Below are positions 5,822 to 9,617 of a stretch of 9,617 nucleotides of DNA, one piece after another. Under the pieces are notes generated by a model. The model was not told the DNA's origin. It searched no databases and saw only the letters and a program-made list of their open reading frames with translations. The stretch is from NCBI GenBank assembly GCA_030684415.1, contig JAUXNL010000493.1, positions 1 through 9,617 of the forward strand, written 5' to 3'. A program made the translations under genes and the position numbers. The DNA is from Moraxellaceae bacterium (GTDB lineage Bacteria > Pseudomonadota > Gammaproteobacteria > Pseudomonadales > Moraxellaceae). The first letter of the stretch is position 1. Every line of letters begins with the position of its first letter.

Positions 5822-6502
5822 TCAGGATTTTGTGTCGGCGTCGTGCCGGAACTGTTGCAGATAGTCGCGAAAGCGTTGTGTGGCAGGGTCGTCGCGGTCC
5901 GGCACGGCAAGGCCGCGTTGCACGGCCGGGCGGGCCGCAAGGGTGTCCTGCCAACGTTGCAGTGCGGGGAGTCCTTCCAGGCTTACGCCAGCCCAGTCGG
6001 ATAGACGCACCCAGGGAAAGCAGGCGATATCAGCAATCGAATAATCCCCTGCCAGAAACTCGTGATCGCGGAGCCGGTTGTCCATGACCTCGTACAGGCG
6101 CCGGGTCTCGTTCTGGTAACGAGAGATGGCAAACGGGATTTTCTCAGGGACGTACCGGAAAAAAACGTTGGCCTGTCCCTGCATGGGGCCGAGTCCGCCC
6201 ATCTGGAACATCAGCCACTGCAGCACCAGTGACCGTCCCTGTGGACTGGAGGGCAGGAGTTGCCCAGTCTGTTCGGCAAGGTAAATCAGGATTGCCCCGG
6301 ATTCGAAAACGGCAAAGTCATTGTGGCGGTGGTCAATGATGGCAGGGATGCGGCCGTTGGGATTGATGGCAAGGAAGGTGTCTGTTTTTTGTTCGTTTTT
6401 TAGCAGGTTCAAGCTGCGCACGGTGTAGGGAAGGCCGGTTTCCTCCAGCATGATGGAGGCTTTGTGCCCGTTCGGGGTGGCGGCGGTGAAAAGTGTGATC
6501 AT
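5822..6502 (-). CDS. yfcG: YfcG-like (Nu-class) glutathione S-transferase / disulfide reductase
   Basis: Cytoplasmic glutathione-dependent enzyme; E. coli YfcG reduces disulfides and peroxides using two bound glutathiones and has no catalytic cysteine. The 226 residues show the thioredoxin-fold N-domain with ATPNGHK (8-14; T9 and N11 equivalent to the active residues of YfcG), cis-proline in GRIPAI (P53), and FESGAI (66-71), which binds the gamma-glutamyl end. The helical C-domain holds QWLMFQMGGLGPMQGQ, ERYQ-like SRYQNETRRLY and DYSIADIACFPWV. ATG 6502 is chosen because GAGGGG lies just upstream and homologs begin MI-LF-A-TPNG; a 20-residue extension to 6562 is open but unsupported. The gene interrupts the paralog array in opposite orientation. 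A weak minus-strand promoter (TTAGCC 6581-6576, TATATC 6559-6554) overlaps the palindrome at 6572. Substrate unknown. Confidence 0.9.
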   Translation of the reverse strand: MITLFTAATPNGHKASIMLEETGLPYTVRSLNLLKNEQKTDTFLAINPNGRIPAIIDHRHNDFAVFESGAILIYLAEQTGQLLPSSPQGRSLVLQWLMFQMGGLGPMQGQANVFFRYVPEKIPFAISRYQNETRRLYEVMDNRLRDHEFLAGDYSIADIACFPWVRLSDWAGVSLEGLPALQRWQDTLAARPAVQRGLAVPDRDDPATQRFRDYLQQFRHDADTKS

Positions 6503-6571
6503 GAGCCCCTCGGGTTGTTGGACTGACCGCTTGTGCGATGGCGGCCACAAAAAGATATACATTTGGTCACT

Positions 6572-6588
6572 TTGGGGCTAATCCCCAA
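6572..6588. promoter_or_regulatory. Palindrome in the GST/SBP-2 divergent region (candidate operator)
   Basis: TTGGGGctaatCCCCAA has 6-bp perfect arms. It overlaps the possible -35 of the minus-strand GST gene and lies 14 bp upstream of TAAAAT (6603-6608), a possible -10 for paralog 2 that lacks a clear -35. One site could therefore control both genes. This is positional inference only. Confidence 0.35.
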
Positions 6589-6608
6589 TGCATGACTGTG
6601 GTTAAAAT

Positions 6609-6725
6609 GCAGGCGTCTTCCGACAGAAGAGGCTCGGCCCCGCTCATTGATGAGCAGGCGGACCCAAAGCCCGGTAACTCCAAAAGAACATCACAATAAA
6701 ATCACCAGGAAACAAGGGAGTGGTC
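6609..6725 (+). promoter_or_regulatory. Leader of SBP-2 with two small hairpins
   Basis: If TAAAAT (6603-6608) is the -10, the transcript has a leader of about 110 bases. It contains TCTTC/GAAGA (6616-6630) and GCTCAttgaTGAGC (6642-6655), then an A-rich unstructured run and AGGGAG before the ATG. Neither hairpin has a T-run. No known riboswitch was recognised. Confidence 0.25.
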
Positions 6726-7730
6726 ATGAAGCATCATTCTGCCCATCGTGGCTGGCTGGGGGCACTTGCCTTCGCCTTGCTGTCACCGCTAGTGGCTCAG
6801 GCCCAGCTTATCTGCGTATGGGATCCTCTGGGTGCGCAGGGTGATGGCTACAACACCATGAAAGACTATGTGCTCGCCGCCAAAAACTGGGGAGCTGCGA
6901 TCGAACTCAAGGCATACACCGACGAGCGTGTGGCCACCGAAGACTTCAAGGCAGGGCAGTGTGACGGTGTCCTGATCACGGGCTTGCGAGCCCGCCAGTT
7001 CAACCAGTTTGTGGGCTCAATCGACTCCGTCGGCTCCATCCCCAGCTATACCCACATGCGCGATGTAATCGACCTGCTCGCCAATCCTAAGCTGGCGCGC
7101 AACATGATCAGCGGCTCCTACGAAATCGCTGGCGCCGTGCCTATCGGTGCGGGCTATGTGTTTGTGAATGACCGTAGCATCAATGAGCTTTCCAAGGCTG
7201 CTGGCAAGAAGGTGGCCGTGTTTGACTGGGACAAGTCCCAGGCGGAAATGGTCAAAATGATCGGCGCACAGCCGGTCTCTGCTGACATCACCACCTTTGC
7301 CGGCAAGTTCAACAACAACCAGGTGGATATCATTGTTGCCCCGATTTTCGCCTACAAGCCGATGGAGCTTTACAAGGGGCTGGGCACCAAAGGGGCTATC
7401 GCCCGCTTCCCGGTGATCCAGATTACCTTCCAGCTTGTGATCAAGCCGGAGGCCTTCCCGGCTGGCTTTGGCCAAAAGAGCCGTGAATACATTGCGACAC
7501 AGGTGCCCCGGTTTTTTGGTCTGATCCGCAACACCGAGCGTGAGGTGGACCCCAAGCACTGGATGCACGTTCCGCTGTCTGATCGCGGTGGTTATGAAAA
7601 AATCATGCGTGAACTGCGCATCCATCTGACCAAAGCCGGCTTTTACGATCCGCGCATGATGACCTTGCTCAAGCGCATCCGTTGCAAGCGTGAGCCTGAT
7701 CAGGCGGAGTGCGCCCTGACTGACGAATAA
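6726..7730 (+). CDS. Putative periplasmic solute-binding-like protein, paralog 2 (DUF6091-like)
   Basis: Second copy of the array, 334 residues. ATG 6726 follows AGGGAG with good spacing; an in-frame GTG two codons earlier is less likely. The signal peptide has a His/Arg-rich start, a hydrophobic core at 10-23 and an AQA cleavage site after residue 26, leaving C30 only three residues from the mature N-terminus. No lipobox is seen, so this Cys is not a lipidation site. Shared landmarks are DPLGAQGD (33-40), YTDERVATEDFKAGQCDG (64-81, C79), FDWDKSQAEMV, FAGKFNNNQVDI, FPAGFGQKSREYIATQ and C320/C329 at the end. It departs most from copies 1 and 3 in the WDKSQA region (EMVKMIGAQPVSADITT against RMVQQLGAQPVASDITN) and in IVAPIFAYKP. 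Two hairpins follow, so it probably ends its own transcript. Function unknown. Confidence 0.82.
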   Translation: MKHHSAHRGWLGALAFALLSPLVAQAQLICVWDPLGAQGDGYNTMKDYVLAAKNWGAAIELKAYTDERVATEDFKAGQCDGVLITGLRARQFNQFVGSIDSVGSIPSYTHMRDVIDLLANPKLARNMISGSYEIAGAVPIGAGYVFVNDRSINELSKAAGKKVAVFDWDKSQAEMVKMIGAQPVSADITTFAGKFNNNQVDIIVAPIFAYKPMELYKGLGTKGAIARFPVIQITFQLVIKPEAFPAGFGQKSREYIATQVPRFFGLIRNTEREVDPKHWMHVPLSDRGGYEKIMRELRIHLTKAGFYDPRMMTLLKRIRCKREPDQAECALTDE

Positions 7731-7736
7731 TGCCAG

Positions 7737-7794
7737 GACCTGCCGTGCGCAGGTCTTTGTTGCTGTTTTTTGGCCCCTATGGGGCCTTTGTTTT
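7737..7794 (+). terminator. Two tandem terminator-like hairpins after SBP-2
   Basis: The first is GACCTGC (7737-7743) with GCAGGTC (7749-7755), then a T-rich stretch ending in six T. Its stem is identical to the one after paralog 1. The second is GGCCCC (7772-7777), loop TAT, GGGGCC (7781-7786), followed by TTTGTTTT. Together they separate paralog 2 from paralog 3. Confidence 0.75.
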
Positions 7795-7824
7795 GGGGTG
7801 TGTGCCCCGGGGAGAGCGAAGGGT

Positions 7825-8832
7825 ATGAAGTGGGCTTCAATGGTGCGTGTAGCAGTCCTCGCGGCCGTCACCGCGGCAACAGGTAGCGTGCATGCGACGG
7901 CGGTTCAGAAAATCTGCGTGTTCGACCCGGTCGGCACTCAGGGTGAAGCCTTCAGCCTGATGCGCGACTTCAAGCTCACGGCCGCCAAGTGGGGGGCCAA
8001 TATCGAGCTCAAGGCCTATACCGATGAGCGTGTGGCGGCCGAGGACTTCAAGGCCGGCCAGTGTGATGGCGCCATCATCACCGGCTTGCGTGGCCGCCAG
8101 TTCAATACCTTTACGGGCAGCATCGACTCGGTGGGCTCGATTCCCAGCTACAAGCACATGCGGGCGGTGATCGAACAACTGACCTCGCCCAAGGCGGCAT
8201 CGTTGATGATCAGCGGGCCTTATGAAGTGGCTGGCATAGTGCCGCTGGGGGCTGCATATGTGTTCGTGAATGACCGCAGCATCAACTCGATCGAGAAGGC
8301 TGCTGGCAAGAAGATTGCTGTACTGGAGTGGGACAAGTCGCAGGCGCGCATGGTGCAGCAGCTTGGCGCCCAGCCGGTGGCGTCGGATATCACCAATTTT
8401 GCTGGCAAGTTCAATAACGGCCAGGTCGATATCGTTGCCTCGCCGGCCATTGCCTTCAAGCCGCTGGAGCTTTACAAGGGGCTGGGCACGCGTGGCGCCG
8501 TTTACCGGTTTCCGCTGGTGCAGATTACGGCCAACCTGCTGATCCGGCACGAGAAATTCCCGGCGGGTTTTGGCCAGAAGTGTCGTGAGTACATTGCCAC
8601 CCAGCTCGATCGTGCTTTCGATATCATCCAGCGCTCCGAGGCGGATATCGATAACAAATACTGGCTGGATTTGCCTGAGCAGGACAAGGTCAACTACACC
8701 AAGCTGATGCGGGAAGCCCGCCTCCAGCTGACCAGTGAAGGCATTTATGACAAGCGCACCATGTCCATGCTCAAACGGGTGCGTTGCAAGTTCGAACCGA
8801 CAGCGGCGGAGTGCGCGCTGAAAGACGAGTGA
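7825..8832 (+). CDS. Putative periplasmic solute-binding-like protein, paralog 3 (DUF6091-like)
   Basis: Third copy, 335 residues. ATG 7825 has GGGGAG about 10 bases upstream and puts MKWASMVR at the front of a normal signal peptide; a GTG at 7798 would add nine residues that spoil it. Cleavage is likely after VHA (residue 24). Landmarks are C31 in KICVFDPVGTQGE, YTDERVAAEDFKAGQCDG (65-82, C80), WDKSQARMV, FAGKFNNGQVDI, FPAGFGQKCREYIATQ with one extra Cys, and C321/C330 at the end. A block of 39 residues (165-203) is identical to paralog 1, yet the matching DNA differs at 15 third positions. No promoter was recognised in the short gap after the preceding terminator. Paralog 4 begins 52 bases downstream with no hairpin between, so 3 and 4 are probably cotranscribed. 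Function unknown. Confidence 0.82.
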   Translation: MKWASMVRVAVLAAVTAATGSVHATAVQKICVFDPVGTQGEAFSLMRDFKLTAAKWGANIELKAYTDERVAAEDFKAGQCDGAIITGLRGRQFNTFTGSIDSVGSIPSYKHMRAVIEQLTSPKAASLMISGPYEVAGIVPLGAAYVFVNDRSINSIEKAAGKKIAVLEWDKSQARMVQQLGAQPVASDITNFAGKFNNGQVDIVASPAIAFKPLELYKGLGTRGAVYRFPLVQITANLLIRHEKFPAGFGQKCREYIATQLDRAFDIIQRSEADIDNKYWLDLPEQDKVNYTKLMREARLQLTSEGIYDKRTMSMLKRVRCKFEPTAAECALKDE

Positions 8833-8884
8833 GGCGGGGAGACGGACGGGATGTTCGGCTGCCACTTCAACTGAGGCTGTAACA

Positions 8885-9617
8885 ATGACAACAAGAGCAA
8901 CCGCACTCCTGCGCCTGGTAGTGGTGGCGGTGTCCCTCTCGGCAAGTGCGGCACAGGCGCAGATTGCCTGCATCTTCGACCTCATGGGGTCGAATGGCGA
9001 TGTGTTCAGCCTCGCGCGTGATTATGTGCTGCAGGCGCGCCGTGTCGGCATCAATCTGACGCTGCGGCCTTATACGGACGAGCGTGTCGCCCTTGAAGAC
9101 TTCAAGGCCGGTCAGTGCGATGCCGTGATGATGACCAATCTCCGCGGCCGCCAGTTGAACAAGTATGTGGGCAGTCTGGACGCGCTTGGCGCCGTGCCGA
9201 CCTATCAGCATGCCCGTGCCGTAATCGAGCTTCTGATGAATCCCAAAAGCGCGCCACGCATGGTCAGTGGCCAGTATGAGGTGGTCTCCCTCATACCACT
9301 GGGAGCGGTCTATCCGGTGGTGAATGACCGCAACATCAATACGCTGGCCAAGGCAGCCGGCCGCAAGATTGCCGTGTTCGACTGGGACGTGACGCAGGCC
9401 TCGCTGGTCAAGCAGATTGGGGGGCAGCCGGTGTCGGCTGACATCACCAACTTTGCCGGCAAATTCAACAATGGCCAGGTCGATATCATCGCCTCGCCGG
9501 CCGTTGCCTTCCGGCCGCTGGAGTTGTATCGCGGCATTGGCAGCAAAGGCGCCATCGTCAATTTCCCGTTCATGAACATCAACGGCATCGTGGTCATCCG
9601 CCATGATCGCTTCAAGC
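8885..9617 (+). CDS. Putative periplasmic solute-binding-like protein, paralog 4 (partial, cut by window end)
   Basis: Fourth copy; 244 codons are seen before the window ends, and by comparison about 90 residues are missing. ATG 8885 follows GAGG by 8 bases. The signal peptide (MTTRATALLR, Val/Leu core) ends at AQA after residue 25, leaving C29 near the mature N-terminus. Landmarks are FDLMGSNGD (31-39), PYTDERVALEDFKAGQCD (62-79, C78), WDVTQA in place of WDKSQA, and FAGKFNNGQVDI. It is the most divergent copy: the usual ELKAYTDER reads TLRPYTDER, GQCDG is GQCDA, and VFVNDR is PVVNDR. These sit in regions that should line a binding cleft if the fold is that of a solute-binding protein, which is inference. 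Confidence 0.8.
   Translation, partial: MTTRATALLRLVVVAVSLSASAAQAQIACIFDLMGSNGDVFSLARDYVLQARRVGINLTLRPYTDERVALEDFKAGQCDAVMMTNLRGRQLNKYVGSLDALGAVPTYQHARAVIELLMNPKSAPRMVSGQYEVVSLIPLGAVYPVVNDRNINTLAKAAGRKIAVFDWDVTQASLVKQIGGQPVSADITNFAGKFNNGQVDIIASPAVAFRPLELYRGIGSKGAIVNFPFMNINGIVVIRHDRFK

Noticed and set aside
5822..6502. The GST gene as an inserted cassette or mobile element between paralogs
   Set aside because: I found no flanking direct repeats, terminal inverted repeats or recombinase, and its composition is like that of its neighbours.
6503..6562. 20-residue N-terminal extension of the glutathione transferase
   Set aside because: Homologs begin at the internal Met, which has GAGGGG before it; the extension has no ribosome site and no conserved residues.
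7837..8985. Long minus-strand open frame (382 codons) opposite paralogs 3 and 4
   Set aside because: It is the mirror of codon bias in the plus-strand genes. Similar antisense frames recur opposite every paralog, and the plus strand has signal peptides, ribosome sites and conserved motifs.
4645..9617. The tandem repeats as a CRISPR array or a recent tandem amplification
   Set aside because: The repeat unit is a whole gene of about 1 kb. The copies differ widely at DNA level, including many synonymous changes, so the duplications are old.

Overview
The window looks like chromosomal DNA of a gammaproteobacterium. The cysteine synthase, inorganic pyrophosphatase, Kef antiporter and glutathione-transferase genes all read as close relatives of E. 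coli proteins. A phasin-type gene suggests polyhydroxyalkanoate storage. The sequence is moderately GC-rich and genes are densely packed with clear intrinsic terminators. I saw no mobile element, CRISPR array, rRNA or tRNA. The genus cannot be fixed from the sequence alone.

Layout, left to right. Positions 1-1611 (minus strand) hold a KefB/KefC-type K+/H+ antiporter whose 3' end is cut by the window edge. A short divergent intergenic region with a 16-bp palindrome separates it from cysK (1731-2705), which overlaps a MAPEG-family membrane protein gene (2702-3085) by an ATGA. After a nested terminator come ppa (3235-3762) with its own TATAAT promoter, a bidirectional terminator, and then a phasin-like gene (4024-4401). 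The phasin promoter region carries two matching palindromes and a terminator-like hairpin in the leader.

The right half (4645-9617) is the unusual part. It holds four paralogous genes for secreted proteins of the 'putative solute-binding protein' kind (I believe DUF6091), called SBP-1 to SBP-4 here. SBP-1 (4645-5727), SBP-2 (6726-7730) and SBP-3 (7825-8832) are complete; SBP-4 (8885 onward) is cut by the window end. All lie on the plus strand and have a signal peptide. They share a Cys near the mature N-terminus, a Cys in the motif KAGQCD and, in the three complete copies, two Cys at the C-terminus. A YfcG-like (Nu-class) glutathione transferase on the minus strand (5822-6502) sits between copies 1 and 2. 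No permease, ATPase or regulator for these proteins is in the window.

Two themes may link the genes. First, cysteine synthase, MAPEG, the glutathione transferase and a probably glutathione-gated Kef antiporter all touch thiol or electrophile metabolism. Second, the tandem solute-binding-like array may be a set of periplasmic proteins specialised for related ligands, whose partner and function cannot be read from the sequence.
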